The notes: a model not told the origin generated them from the letters alone. Shown: positions 1 through 9,272, counted from the first letter of the stretch. The stretch: 64,000 nucleotides of DNA from Sphaerisporangium rhizosphaerae (GCF_042665155.1 NZ_JBHTCG010000004.1:375382-439381); one strand, 5' to 3'. Numbers and translations are program-made.

Positions 1-521
1 GTGGTGGGGCTGCCGAATTCCAGGGCCGCGCCGCGGACGTTGCGCAGCCGCGTCGTGAAGTCCAGCGCCCAGATGCCGCGGGCGGCGTCCACGCCGTGGA
101 ACACCTGGCGGCGCCGCTCGGCGATCCACCGTTCGTCCGCCGCCGTGACCCAGTGCAGGGTCTCCTCGACCGTGACCCGCCGGCCGTCGCCGGAGACCTC
201 GGTGAAGTCGACGTGGTCGATGTGACCTAGATTGTTCTGCCACTGGTAGCCGCTCTCCGCCGAGAAGCTGGGGCCGCCCCAGAAGTTCTGCCCGGACAGG
301 TGGGCCCAGGTCATCTGCAGTCCCTTGTGCCAGGGGTGGTCCCACGGGCGGTAGACCGACATGGGCGCGCCGGTGAGGCTGCGGATCGGATGCAGGTAGG
401 GCTTGGGCGCCTCGGCGCCGGGCGCGTCCGGGCGGTGGACGTAGTGCGCGATCGGCACGTCGCCGGCGGTGACGATCAGGGACGTGTCCGCGTCGCGGAC
501 GCTGAGGGTGGGCTCAGGCAC
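1..521 (-). CDS. PmoA-like (DUF6807) protein, 3' part missing
   Basis: Reading leftward from a GTG at 521, the frame stays open to the window edge (about 173 residues). It carries the family-like stretch YRPWDHPWHKGLQMTWAHLS followed by NFWGG, which I recognise from PmoA/DUF6807 proteins. These accompany sugar oxidoreductases in actinomycete carbohydrate loci; their biochemical role is unsettled despite the methane-oxygenase name. The GTG is chosen because an AGGAGGAG sequence lies just upstream and no better start follows. It overlaps the stop of the upstream Gfo/Idh gene by 8 bp, implying translational coupling. The C-terminus is outside the window. Confidence 0.75.
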   Translation of the reverse strand, partial: MPEPTLSVRDADTSLIVTAGDVPIAHYVHRPDAPGAEAPKPYLHPIRSLTGAPMSVYRPWDHPWHKGLQMTWAHLSGQNFWGGPSFSAESGYQWQNNLGHIDHVDFTEVSGDGRRVTVEETLHWVTAADERWIAERRRQVFHGVDAARGIWALDFTTRLRNVRGAALEFGSPT

Positions 522-1647
522 GGCCGGTCTCCTCCTGCTGCAGGCGGTCGGTGGCGTTCGGCGGATCGCCGCCGTTGAGCGAGTGGTAGAAGGGGTTGCC
601 CTCGTCGAGCTCGGCCCGGGTGACCGGGCGTCCGGTCAGGGCCGACTGGTACATCCCGGTGATCAGCTCGAGGACGCGCCTGCCGTCGGCGCCGGCGGCC
701 GGCGGGCGTTCGCCGGCCGCCATGGCGGCCAGCAGCGCGGCGAGCTGGGCGCGGTGCGAGCTGGGCGTGTTCCCGGCCGGCGCCCAGCCGGCGATCCTGC
801 CCGAGTCGGTGACGTGCGGCGCGGGCGTCCACCGCCAGTGGGAGTCGTCGTAGCCGTAGAGGTGCTCCACCTCGACGGTCGCGTCGGTGAAGTCCAGGCG
901 CAGGTAGCTCGTCTCGCGGGGAGACAGGACGCTGTTGACGATCGAGCCGATGGCGCCGGAGGCGAAGCGGACGATCGCGAACGACACGTCTTCGGTCTGG
1001 ACCCGCCGATCGAGTGTGGCCGCCACGGCGTGCACCTCGTGCCAGTCGCCGAGCAGATGGAGCAGCAGGTCCATCTGGTGGATGCCGTGGCCCATGGTGG
1101 GCCCGCCGCCCTCGGTCTCCCACCTGCCGCGCCACGGCACCTCGAAGTAGTCGTGCCCGCGGTACCAGAGCGTGTTGCACACCGCGACCAGCGGCCGGCC
1201 GAGCTCGCCGTCGGCGATGTGCCGGCGCAGCCGCCGCGCGGCGCCGCCGAAGCGGTGCTGGAAGACGTAGGCGGCGTACGGCCCGCCGTCCCGCTCGCGG
1301 GAGGTGATCTCGTCGTACTCCGCCAGCGACAGCGTCGGCGGTTTCTCACACCACACCCACGCGCCGGCGTCCAGGCTCGCCAGCACGGCCTCGCGGTGCG
1401 CGACCGGCGGCGTGGCGACGACGACGAGATCGGGGCTCTCGCGGGCCAGCATGTCCGCCAGGACGGTGTACCGGCCCGGGACGCCGTGGGCTTCTGCCAG
1501 CTCGTCCGCCCGGCCGGAGTCGACGTCGCACACGGCGACGACCTGTACGGCGTCGCCCGCCGCGGCCAGGGCGGGCAGGTGGGCGACGCGGGCGATGCCG
1601 CCCGCGCCGACGACGGCGACGCGAACCGGGGACGACGACTCCGACAC
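514..1647 (-). CDS. Gfo/Idh/MocA family NAD(P)-dependent oxidoreductase
   Basis: This 377-residue protein begins with a Rossmann fold (VAVVGAGGIARVAHLPAL, residues about 9-26) and has the family EKP signature (WCEKPPTLS, about residue 100) that places the catalytic Lys near the nicotinamide ring. The C-terminal half fits the GFO_IDH_MocA beta-sheet domain. Such enzymes oxidise or epimerise sugars and inositols in the cytosol; the substrate cannot be read from sequence. It is the first gene of a two-gene unit with the PmoA-like gene, next to a LacI repressor and a perfect palindrome, which suggests sugar-responsive control. Confidence 0.88.
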   Translation of the reverse strand: MSESSSPVRVAVVGAGGIARVAHLPALAAAGDAVQVVAVCDVDSGRADELAEAHGVPGRYTVLADMLARESPDLVVVATPPVAHREAVLASLDAGAWVWCEKPPTLSLAEYDEITSRERDGGPYAAYVFQHRFGGAARRLRRHIADGELGRPLVAVCNTLWYRGHDYFEVPWRGRWETEGGGPTMGHGIHQMDLLLHLLGDWHEVHAVAATLDRRVQTEDVSFAIVRFASGAIGSIVNSVLSPRETSYLRLDFTDATVEVEHLYGYDDSHWRWTPAPHVTDSGRIAGWAPAGNTPSSHRAQLAALLAAMAAGERPPAAGADGRRVLELITGMYQSALTGRPVTRAELDEGNPFYHSLNGGDPPNATDRLQQEETGRA

Positions 1648-1669
1648 GGATGCTCCCTCAGGAGACGGG

Positions 1670-1687
1670 AAAGTGATCGATCACTTT
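1670..1687. promoter_or_regulatory. 18-bp perfect palindrome, likely LacI-family operator
   Basis: AAAGTGATCGATCACTTT is a perfect inverted repeat 23 bp upstream of the Gfo/Idh start. A second partly palindromic box with the CG-centred core GAGCGCTTTGA lies at 1707-1717. Both resemble operators of LacI-family repressors, and the LacI gene at 1810-2946 is transcribed toward them. The assignment to that repressor is an inference from proximity. Confidence 0.6.
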
Positions 1688-1809
1688 TCCGGTTCAACAT
1701 AGTTACGAGCGCTTTGAAGTGTCAACGCCGATCTGAACGTTTCATCCCGGCGACGGCCCGAAACCGGCGCGTCGACCTGATCGGCCGGCCGGAGACGGCG
1801 CTCGGGCGC

Positions 1810-2946
1810 CTACCCCGCCGAGGCGTGCGGCACGTCACCGGCCAGGGGCATCCCATGACCGGTGAGGCCGGCCACGGACGCCTCCGGCCGCAGGTCGGCG
1901 CCAGGCCGGGCATCGGGCGTACGCGGCGCCGACAGCAGGGGAACGGTGGTCGACTCGCGGATGACCAGGTCGCAGGGGTACAGATGGCGGCCGGGCGAGG
2001 GATTGCCGTTGATGCCGGCGAGCAGGATGTGGGCCGCCGAACGACCGAGCCCCGTGAGGTTCATGTCGACGCTGGTCAGCGGCGGCTGGGAGTACTCGGC
2101 CATGATGTCCCAGTTGTCGAACCCCAGGATCGCCACGTCCTCGGGCACGCGGCGCCCCGCGGCGCGCAACGCGTCGGCGGCGCCGCGGCCGATCTGGTCG
2201 TTGCCGCAGAACACCGCGTCGAACTCGATGCGGCTGGACAGCAGGATGCCGACGGCCTGGCGTCCCCAGGTCTCGGTCCAGGCGCCGAACATCGGGGGCG
2301 TCACCAGTTCCAGGCCCTCCTCCGCCAGCCGGTCGGCCGCCGCGGCGCTGCGCAGCCGGGAGGAGTTGTGCTGCTCCGGGCCGGCGATGTGCGCGATGCG
2401 CGTGCGGCCGATGGCCAGCAGGTGCTCGATGCCCTTGCGGACGCCCCCGGCCTCGTCGGGCTCGACGGTGCAGTCGCGCGGATCGGTGGAGCCGATGTAG
2501 GCGTACACGACGGGCACGGGGAGGTTCGCGCCGATGGGCGCCCGCGGCCGGGTGCGCCGTCCGGTGACGATGATCCCGTCGACGCGGCGGCTCAGCAGGG
2601 TCTTGAGGTAGTACTGCTCGCGGATGGGGTCGTCACGCCCGTCGCACAGGAAGACCGACATCTGCCCGGCGCCCAGCGCGTCCTCGGCGCCCATCAGGAC
2701 CGGGAGGCTGATGCGGCCCATGCGGTCGGTGGTGATCATGCCGACGGTGTAGGTGCGGCCGGAGGCGACGCCGCGGCCGGCCGGGCCGACCAGCACGTTC
2801 AGCTGCCGGGCGGCCTCCTTGACCCGCGTGCGGGTCTCCTCCCGCAACGACCCGCGCCCGTTGAGCGCCTTGGAAGCGGTGCCCACCGACACCCCGGCCA
2901 GTGCGGCGACGTCGGCGACCGTGGCACGACGCTCCCGTCCACCCAC
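1810..2946 (-). CDS. LacI-family transcriptional regulator
   Basis: The GTG at 2946 is preferred because GGAGG sits 7 nt upstream and the DNA-binding domain starts a few residues later; a longer open frame reaches 3075 without a good ribosome site. The resulting 378-residue protein opens with the LacI helix-turn-helix (VADVAALAGVSVGTASKALN) and hinge, followed by a periplasmic-binding-protein-like sensor domain (VGMITTDRMGRISLPVLMGA onward, ending in the usual DLVIRESTT strand). The domain order is canonical. It lies between the Gfo/Idh operon and the alpha-glucuronidase, so it probably represses one or both in response to a sugar. Confidence 0.9.
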   Translation of the reverse strand: MGGRERRATVADVAALAGVSVGTASKALNGRGSLREETRTRVKEAARQLNVLVGPAGRGVASGRTYTVGMITTDRMGRISLPVLMGAEDALGAGQMSVFLCDGRDDPIREQYYLKTLLSRRVDGIIVTGRRTRPRAPIGANLPVPVVYAYIGSTDPRDCTVEPDEAGGVRKGIEHLLAIGRTRIAHIAGPEQHNSSRLRSAAAADRLAEEGLELVTPPMFGAWTETWGRQAVGILLSSRIEFDAVFCGNDQIGRGAADALRAAGRRVPEDVAILGFDNWDIMAEYSQPPLTSVDMNLTGLGRSAAHILLAGINGNPSPGRHLYPCDLVIRESTTVPLLSAPRTPDARPGADLRPEASVAGLTGHGMPLAGDVPHASAG

Positions 2947-3141
2947 AGCACTTCCTCCCTTGTCCGCTTCGCGAACCTCGGATCTCACACGACCGGAAGC
3001 CTTTATTGAACGCCCCGTAAACATGCTATATAGCCTTTCGGCGGGGTCTACGGGAAGACGGTCACGGCTATTCACCGGGCCTCACGCCGATGACCCGCGT
3101 TTCCGGCGGCGCCGCGAGGTTTCCTCGCCAGGCATTCGGCG

Positions 3142-5433
3142 TCAGTGGATCCGGCGCCCCCGGGCGTCCGGCACTCCCGACTTGCGGAAGAAATAGGCGT
3201 TGATCTGGTCACGCCACTCCTCCGCGCACCGGAGCTGCTCGTCGAACAGCTCGCGCACCCGGGCGTGCAGGCCGGCGGGCACCGACCCGGCGCCGGCCAG
3301 ACCGGCCCACAGCGACCGGGCCTCGGCGACCTGTTCCACCCCGGCGAAGTGGGTGTCGTAGATGTGCTGGATGACGGTGGACCCGTCGTGCAGCACATGC
3401 CCGTAGGGCACATGGTGGAAGAACAGCAGCAGCTCGTCCGGGCACCGCTCGGCCGACTCGTACACCTGCGACCAGGGCCGCGGAAACTGGCCGGTGAAGC
3501 CGGTGCCGGTGGCACGGGTGCGGTCCACGCCGACGCCGTCGCGGTCGGCGAAGTGGTAGGTGCCCCACGGCGTGTACTCGTACCCGTCCACGTCAGGGCC
3601 GTAGTGATGCCCGGGACGCACCATGAACCCGACGCCGAGCGGCGCGGCGTACCGCTCGTAGGTGCGCCACGAGCCGTCCATGATCGCGTGCAGCGTGCGC
3701 CGCAGCCGCGCGGCCTCGCCGGTCTCGCCGACGTCGCCCGCGTCGCCCGTCTCGCCGGTCTTCGATGGCGCGAAGGTCAGGTCGATCCACTCGTCCAGGA
3801 TGGCGACCGGGTCCGCCCAGGGCGCCCACGCGAGCCGGCCGAAGGCGTACAGGTTGGCCTGCGCGAGCGGGTGGCCGGTCCAGAAGTGGTCGTCGCCCAC
3901 GTTGGACACCCCGACGAGGCCGCCGCCCTCCCGCGCCGCCCACCGGTCGCGCCCCTCCCCGTCCTGCGGCTCCTCGTCCGGCGGTTCCGGGGCGTCGTCC
4001 GCCGTCGCGCCGGTGACGATGTTCGCCACGGCGGGGCCCGCGGTCCCCCAGGGACGGAACGCCAGCACCTCGCTCCACATGGGGGCGAGGTAGCACACGT
4101 GCCGCTGCTGGCCGGTGTACTCCTGGGTCACCTGGACTTCCACGGCCAGGCGGGTGCGCGGCATGGCCGCGAGGAGGGGAGAGACCGGCTCTCGCGGCTG
4201 GAAGTCCATCGGGCCGTGCTTCACCTGGAGGATCACGTTGTCGCGGAACAGCCCGTCGAGGGGGGCGAAGTGGTCGCGCGCCGCGCGGGCCCGGTCGGTC
4301 GACCGGTCGCGCCAGTCCTGCCGGTGGTCGTACACGAAGGCGCGCCAGTGGACCACCCCGCCGAACGGCGCCAGGGCGTCGGCGAGCGTGTTCGCGCCGT
4401 CGGCGTGGCTGCGCCCGTAGGCGAACGGGCCCGGCTGTCCCTCCGAGTCGGCCTTGACCACGAATCCGCCCAGGTCGGGGATCGCCTGGTAGGCCCGTTC
4501 GGCGGCCCGCGCCCACCACGTACGCACGTCGTGGTCCAGCGGGTCGGCGGTCGGCAGCCCGCCCAGGACGACGGGCGAGGCGAACCCGGCCGACAGGTGC
4601 ACCCGGACGCCGTAGGGCCGCAACCGGTCGGCGATCGCGGCGACGTCGCCGAGCCGGTCGGTCAGCAGGCGGGCCTCGGCGGCGTGCACGTTGACGTTGT
4701 TCACCGTGACGGCGTTCACCCCGCACGCGGCCAGCAGCCGCGCGTACGCCCCCACCCGGGCGAGATCGCCGGTCAGGGCGCCGTCCCGCCAGAAGATCGA
4801 TCCGCCCGCGTAGCCGCGCTCGACCTGGCCCATCACCGGATGCACCGCGACGTTGTCCCAGTGGTCGAGCATGCGCCGCCGCGTCGCGGGCCGGTGAAGC
4901 TCCCGCGGCCGGGCGGCGCCGAAGGCCCGCTCGCCGAGTCGCACGAGGTGGAACAGGCCGTAGAGCAGACCGGCCGGCTCGTCGGCGAGCACGACCGTGA
5001 CGCCGTCATGGCGGGCGACGACGAACCCCTCCTCCCCGGTCGGGCGGTCGTCGCCCCCGTGGGCAGGCCACTTCGTCCGCAGTCTCCGCACGGCGTCCGG
5101 CACGGGCTCGGCCCCGGTGAGCGCGAGGACCAGGTCGAAAGGCCCCTCTTCCGCACCGCCCGGAACGTCCGCGTCGCCCCCGACGCCGGCGCACGGGGAT
5201 CGGTCGCCCGTCGTGCCGGGCGCCGAGTGCCGCACACCGCCGCCGTACCGGGCGCAGGCCCGCGCCACCTCGTCGTGCACGGTCTCGGCGAGCGGGCCGC
5301 CGCCGCACACGAGGGTGCGGCGCGAGCCGATCGGCCGGAACGCCTCCGGTGGCAGCCACGCCGGGTGGACCGGGGGCGGATCGTCATGAGCTGCCGGGCG
5401 GACTTCGAAACTTTCGGGATGATCCATCGACAC
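3142..5433 (-). CDS. aguA: GH67 alpha-glucuronidase
   Basis: The 763-residue protein matches GH67 alpha-glucuronidases, which release (4-O-methyl)glucuronic acid from xylo-oligosaccharide ends. Diagnostic stretches are VKADSEGQPGP, VKHGPMDFQPREP and VTQEYTGQQRH, which hold acidic active-site residues of the family. No signal peptide is visible, so it probably acts in the cytosol on imported aldouronic acids. Start choices are GTG 5433 or ATG 5427; a weak AGG lies upstream of the GTG. A CGAAACTTTCG box overlaps the first codons, which is unusual and points to a short or absent leader. It is divergent from the GH42 gene. Confidence 0.9.
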   Translation of the reverse strand: MSMDHPESFEVRPAAHDDPPPVHPAWLPPEAFRPIGSRRTLVCGGGPLAETVHDEVARACARYGGGVRHSAPGTTGDRSPCAGVGGDADVPGGAEEGPFDLVLALTGAEPVPDAVRRLRTKWPAHGGDDRPTGEEGFVVARHDGVTVVLADEPAGLLYGLFHLVRLGERAFGAARPRELHRPATRRRMLDHWDNVAVHPVMGQVERGYAGGSIFWRDGALTGDLARVGAYARLLAACGVNAVTVNNVNVHAAEARLLTDRLGDVAAIADRLRPYGVRVHLSAGFASPVVLGGLPTADPLDHDVRTWWARAAERAYQAIPDLGGFVVKADSEGQPGPFAYGRSHADGANTLADALAPFGGVVHWRAFVYDHRQDWRDRSTDRARAARDHFAPLDGLFRDNVILQVKHGPMDFQPREPVSPLLAAMPRTRLAVEVQVTQEYTGQQRHVCYLAPMWSEVLAFRPWGTAGPAVANIVTGATADDAPEPPDEEPQDGEGRDRWAAREGGGLVGVSNVGDDHFWTGHPLAQANLYAFGRLAWAPWADPVAILDEWIDLTFAPSKTGETGDAGDVGETGEAARLRRTLHAIMDGSWRTYERYAAPLGVGFMVRPGHHYGPDVDGYEYTPWGTYHFADRDGVGVDRTRATGTGFTGQFPRPWSQVYESAERCPDELLLFFHHVPYGHVLHDGSTVIQHIYDTHFAGVEQVAEARSLWAGLAGAGSVPAGLHARVRELFDEQLRCAEEWRDQINAYFFRKSGVPDARGRRIH
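5406..5418 (-). promoter_or_regulatory. CGAAAGTTTCG operator box, copy 1
   Basis: Read on the minus strand this is CCCGAAAGTTTCG, an 11-bp palindrome (CGAAA-N-TTTCG) preceded by CC. It lies inside the first codons of the alpha-glucuronidase. The same 13-mer recurs on the plus strand before the GH42 gene. CGAAA-type repeats are known upstream of actinomycete xylanase genes and as sites of xylan/xylose LacI-family repressors. Confidence 0.65.
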
Positions 5434-5776
5434 CGCGGAAACCTAAGCGCTCGGTCGCCCGGGGTCAAGGGCGTTGTCAGACGGCGATGACCGGCATCGC
5501 TCCCCCGTGGGAGTTCCCGCCGGCCCCTCCGACCCTCGGGCGACGCGGGCGAGGGCACCCCGAAAGTTTCGGCAGCGACGCTCCTCGACGGCGGCCGTGC
5601 ACGGTGAGCGGCCGGTTCGTCCGGTCGTCGTTGACGCTCCACGTGGCCCTGCCTGGCATCCAGGCAGCGAAGCGGCGCCTCACTTGCGGTCCACCGCGCT
5701 TGTGGCGAACACTCCCCCTGTCAGGCCCGCCACATCACCGTTCCCGGGATCCCACCACGGCAGCACGGAGCCTTTC
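5434..5776. other. Divergent promoter region between GH67 and GH42 genes
   Basis: This 343-bp gap separates the divergent glycosidase starts. Apart from the operator box at 5558-5571 and the GH42 ribosome site near 5767, I see no gene and no convincing -10/-35 pair. An open plus-strand extension of the GH42 frame to 5474 has no family match and is treated as non-coding. Confidence 0.6.
5558..5571 (+). promoter_or_regulatory. CGAAAGTTTCG operator box, copy 2
   Basis: CCCCGAAAGTTTCG on the plus strand repeats the box found at 5406-5418 in opposite orientation. It lies about 205 bp upstream of the GH42 start. The pair flanks the divergent promoters, so one repressor could control both glycosidases. 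Confidence 0.65.
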
Positions 5777-7921
5777 ATGTCCCGCATGCAGGAAGAATCC
5801 CACCGCCCTCATGGCGGTCGCCGCGGCGGGAGCGCTCAGGCGAGCGACGCCCGCATGCGCGCCTTCAGCCGGCGCGTCGGCGGCCTGGCGTTCGGCGGCG
5901 ACTACAACCCCGAGCAATGGGACCCTTCCGTCTGGCGGGAGGACGTGCGGCTCATGCGCGAGGCCGGGGTGAACCTCGTCTCGCTCGGCGTCTTCGCGTG
6001 GGCCTCGCTGGAACCCGAGCCCGGCAAGTACGAGTTCGGCTGGATGGACGAGGTCATGGACCTGCTCCACCAGGCCGGCATCGGCGTCGACCTCGCCACC
6101 CCCACCGCCGCGCCGCCCGTCTGGCTGACCCGCGAGCACCCGGAGGTCTTCCCGGTCATGGCCGACGGCGAGTCGTTCGGCTTCGGGAACCGCCTGCACT
6201 ACGACCCCTCCTCGCCGATCTACCGCGAGCACGCGGCCGCCATCACCACCCGGCTCGCCAAGCGCTACTCCTTCCACCCGGCGCTCGCCATGTGGCACAT
6301 CGGCAACGAGTACGGCCCCACGGCCTACAACGAGGCGGCCTCGGTCAACTTCCGGCGGTGGCTCCGGCAGCGGTACGGCGACCTCGGCACGCTCAACGAC
6401 GCCTGGACCACCCGCTTCTGGGGGCAGGTCTACACCGACTGGGACCAGATCGAGGTCCCGAGCATCCCGCGGGCCTGGATGAACCCGAGCCGCATCCTCG
6501 ACTTCAAGCGCTTCACCTCAGACGCGCTGCTCGAGTGCTACATCGCCGAACGCAACATCGTCCGCTCCTTCCGCGCCGACATCCCGGTCCTGACCAACTT
6601 CATGTCCTTCTACCGGCACGCCGACTACTGGAGGTGGGCGCGCGAGGAGGACGCGGCGGCCCTGGACATCTACCCCGACCCCGCCCGGCCCGACTCGCAC
6701 GTGTCGGCGGCCTTCCAGTTCGACCTGTTCCGCTCGCTCAAGGGCGGCCGGCCCTGGGTGCTGATGGAGCAGGCCGCGAGCGCGGTCAGCCAGTGGCGGC
6801 TGAACGTGGTCAAGGAGCCGGGGCGGATGCGGCTCGGGTCGCTCCAGGCGGTGTCGCGCGGCGCCGACGCGGTGATGTTCTTCCAGTGGCGCGCGAGCAG
6901 GGGCGGGCAGGAACGCTTCCACTCGGCGATGCTGCCCCACTCGGGGCCGGGCTCGCGCACCTTCCGCGAGGTCACCGGTCTCGGCGGCGAGATCAAACTG
7001 CTCGCGCCGGTGGCGGGCGCCGCCACCCGCGCCGACATCGCCGTCCTGTTCGACTGGAACGGCTGGTGGGGTCTTGAGGAGGTCGGCGGGCTGCCCCGCA
7101 ACGACTTCAGCTACGCCGACACCGTGATGCGCCACTACACGCCCCTGTGGGAGCACCACCATGCCGTCGACGTGGTGCCACCCGGCGGCGACCTCGGCGC
7201 GTACAAGGTGCTGGTCGTGCCCAACGCCTACCTCATCGACGACCAGGGCGTCCAGGCCGTCACCGCCTTCGCCCGCTCCGGCGGCACCGTCGTGATGTCC
7301 TTGTTCTCCGGCGTCGTGGACGAGTCCAACCGCGTGCGCTCGAACGGCTATCCGGGCGCGTTCCGCGACCTCATCGGCGCCAAGATCGACGAGTACTGGC
7401 CGGCGCGTCCCGGCGAGGAGTTCGCCGTCCGCTTCGCCGACGGCCGCACGACGACCGCGACGTGGTGGCGCGAGGACCTCTATCTGGAGACCGGGACGGC
7501 GTTGGCGACCTACACCGACGGGCTGCTCAAGGGCCGGGCCGCGGTCGTCGCGAACGCCTACGGCGCCGGGCGGGTGGTCTACGTCGCGACCCTGCTGGAA
7601 CAGGACGCCTTCGCGGGCGTGCTGCTCGCGGAGGTGGAGGCGGCGGGCGTGGAGAGCCGCTTCCGCGACGTCCCGGCGCATGTCGAGTGCGCGGTGCGCG
7701 AGGACGAGCGGCACGAGTACCTGTTCCTGCTCAACCACGGCGCCGACGCCGCCACCGTCCCGCTCCCCCGTCCCGGAACCGACCTGCTGACCGGAGCCCC
7801 GGTCGCCGGCGACGTCGAGCTCGCGCCGCTCGGCGTGGCGGTGATCCAGTGCCGGCGGCCGTCCGCGCTGACGGTCGCCGGCGCGGACGCCTCCCGGCGC
7901 CCATCCGGCCCGCCCTCGTGA
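5777..7921 (+). CDS. GH42 beta-galactosidase
   Basis: From ATG 5777 (GGAG 6 nt upstream) the protein is 714 residues, a normal GH42 length. It has the opening FGGDYNPEQWD, the acid/base motif WHIGNEYG (Glu near residue 178) and the nucleophile motif LMEQA (Glu near residue 331), then the trimerisation and C-terminal domains. It should hydrolyse beta-galactosides or related arabinosyl/galactosyl linkages in oligosaccharides. No clear signal peptide follows the chosen start, so it is probably cytosolic. It is divergent from the alpha-glucuronidase and shares its operator type, suggesting co-induction during plant polysaccharide use. Confidence 0.9.
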   Translation: MSRMQEESHRPHGGRRGGSAQASDARMRAFSRRVGGLAFGGDYNPEQWDPSVWREDVRLMREAGVNLVSLGVFAWASLEPEPGKYEFGWMDEVMDLLHQAGIGVDLATPTAAPPVWLTREHPEVFPVMADGESFGFGNRLHYDPSSPIYREHAAAITTRLAKRYSFHPALAMWHIGNEYGPTAYNEAASVNFRRWLRQRYGDLGTLNDAWTTRFWGQVYTDWDQIEVPSIPRAWMNPSRILDFKRFTSDALLECYIAERNIVRSFRADIPVLTNFMSFYRHADYWRWAREEDAAALDIYPDPARPDSHVSAAFQFDLFRSLKGGRPWVLMEQAASAVSQWRLNVVKEPGRMRLGSLQAVSRGADAVMFFQWRASRGGQERFHSAMLPHSGPGSRTFREVTGLGGEIKLLAPVAGAATRADIAVLFDWNGWWGLEEVGGLPRNDFSYADTVMRHYTPLWEHHHAVDVVPPGGDLGAYKVLVVPNAYLIDDQGVQAVTAFARSGGTVVMSLFSGVVDESNRVRSNGYPGAFRDLIGAKIDEYWPARPGEEFAVRFADGRTTTATWWREDLYLETGTALATYTDGLLKGRAAVVANAYGAGRVVYVATLLEQDAFAGVLLAEVEAAGVESRFRDVPAHVECAVREDERHEYLFLLNHGADAATVPLPRPGTDLLTGAPVAGDVELAPLGVAVIQCRRPSALTVAGADASRRPSGPPS

Positions 7922-7940
7922 TCGAGGCGCACCTGGTGGA

Positions 7941-9050
7941 TCAACCGGTCGCGTCGGCCGTCCAGTTCCGCACCACGGGGGCGTATTCGGCGGGCTTGTC
8001 GGCGACCTTGGCGCCGGGAGTGACCAGCCAGCTCTGGTAGGCGGGCGTGAACATCTGGTAGAGCGACCGCGGCGGCACCGCGCTCGCCTCGTCCAGCTCG
8101 GCGCGGAGCTCGGCCGGCAGCTCGAAGTCGAGCGCGGCGAGGTTGGCGTCGAGCTGGGCCGCGCTGCTCGCCCCGACGATCGCCGAGGCGATGCCGGGCT
8201 GGGTGGCGACCCAGTTGACCGCCGCCTGGGCCATCGTCACCCCGAGCTTGGCGGCCACGCCTTCGAGCGTCGCCAGGAGCCGCCATTCCTGGTCGGTGTA
8301 GGAGCGTCCGGACGAGCCGGTCTCACCCAGCCTGCCCTCCCCGGCCAGTCCCTGGTCGGCCTGGCGGTACTTGCCGGTGAGGAAGCCGCCGCCGAGCGGG
8401 CTCCACGCGGTGAGGCCCAGTCCGAGCTCGCGCCCCATCGGGACGTGCTCCACTTCGATCGTCCGGTCGATGAGCGAGTAGGGCAGCTGGAGGCCGACCA
8501 TCGGCACCAGGGAGTTGGCCTCCGCGTGGCTCTGGGCCCGCGCGGCGTACCAGGCCGGCACGTCCGACAGGCCCGCGTAACGGATCTTCCCAGCCCTGGT
8601 GAGGTCGTCGAACGTCCGCACCACCTCTTCGACGGGGGTGATCCGGTCCCAGGTGTGCAGCAGGAACAGGTCGATGTAGTCGGTGCGCAGCCGGCGCAGC
8701 GACGCCTCGACCGCGCGGATCATGTGCTTGCGGCCGTTGCCGCCCGCGTTCGGGTCCCCGGGGTCGACGCTGTTGGTGAACTTGGTGGTGAGCACGACCC
8801 GGTCGCGGACCTTGGCCTCGGCCATGAGGTTGCCCAGAATGGTCTCGCTCTGGCCGGCGGTGTAGAAGTCGGCGGTGTCGACGAAGTTCCCGCCCGCTTC
8901 GAGGTAGCGGCGGAAGATGGCGCGCGCCTCCTCCTCGGTCTTGCCGTAGGCGGCGTGGAAGCCGGCGGTGCCGAAGTTCATCGTGCCGAGTGCCAGCCGG
9001 CTGACGCGGAGCCCGGAGCGTCCGAGCAGGTAGTAGTGGTTCATGGACAT
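7941..9050 (-). CDS. Aldo/keto reductase
   Basis: Starting at ATG 9050 the protein is 369 residues: MSMNHYYLLGRSGLRVSRLA, then LALGTMNFGT, the DTADFYTAGQSE segment with the catalytic Asp/Tyr, TTKFTN with the Lys and LLHTWD with the His. This is the complete AKR tetrad in the order of the AKR family. It should use NADPH to reduce an aldehyde or ketone. The open frame upstream to 9221 is not supported. A TGGACT-N4-AGTCCA operator lies about 155 bp upstream and matches one before the TetR gene, so it is probably the TetR target. The substrate is unknown. Confidence 0.9.
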   Translation of the reverse strand: MSMNHYYLLGRSGLRVSRLALGTMNFGTAGFHAAYGKTEEEARAIFRRYLEAGGNFVDTADFYTAGQSETILGNLMAEAKVRDRVVLTTKFTNSVDPGDPNAGGNGRKHMIRAVEASLRRLRTDYIDLFLLHTWDRITPVEEVVRTFDDLTRAGKIRYAGLSDVPAWYAARAQSHAEANSLVPMVGLQLPYSLIDRTIEVEHVPMGRELGLGLTAWSPLGGGFLTGKYRQADQGLAGEGRLGETGSSGRSYTDQEWRLLATLEGVAAKLGVTMAQAAVNWVATQPGIASAIVGASSAAQLDANLAALDFELPAELRAELDEASAVPPRSLYQMFTPAYQSWLVTPGAKVADKPAEYAPVVRNWTADATG

Positions 9051-9204
9051 GAGAGCTGTCTCTCCGTTCGGGTGCGGGCTCGCGGGTGCCGGCGGTTTCC
9101 GGCTCGCGGTGCCGGCCCCTTTTCCTGCTCGTGCGAGCGGCCGGGATTCCTCGCGTGCCTCCCGGTGCGGGACCGATACGGTCCACAGCTTGCGCACCCG
9201 AAAA

Positions 9205-9220
9205 TGGACTGTCAAGTCCA
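9205..9220. promoter_or_regulatory. TetR-type operator upstream of the aldo/keto reductase
   Basis: TGGACT-GTCA-AGTCCA has perfect 6-bp arms and a 4-nt spacer, preceded by AAAA. A 16-bp relative with the same flank and spacing precedes the TetR gene at 9895-9910. On the minus strand it contains TTGACA, which could be a -35 hexamer for the reductase gene. Confidence 0.65.
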
Positions 9221-9272
9221 AAACTGCAGGTCGGAGCGCCTGCGACGTTCCGTCAGGCGGGCCCGCGACCCG

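Noticed and set aside
469..3009. Very long plus-strand open frame opposite the Gfo/Idh and LacI genes
   Set aside because: It is antisense to two genes with clear family motifs and shows only Arg/Gly/Ala-rich composition, the usual effect of high G+C on opposite frames.
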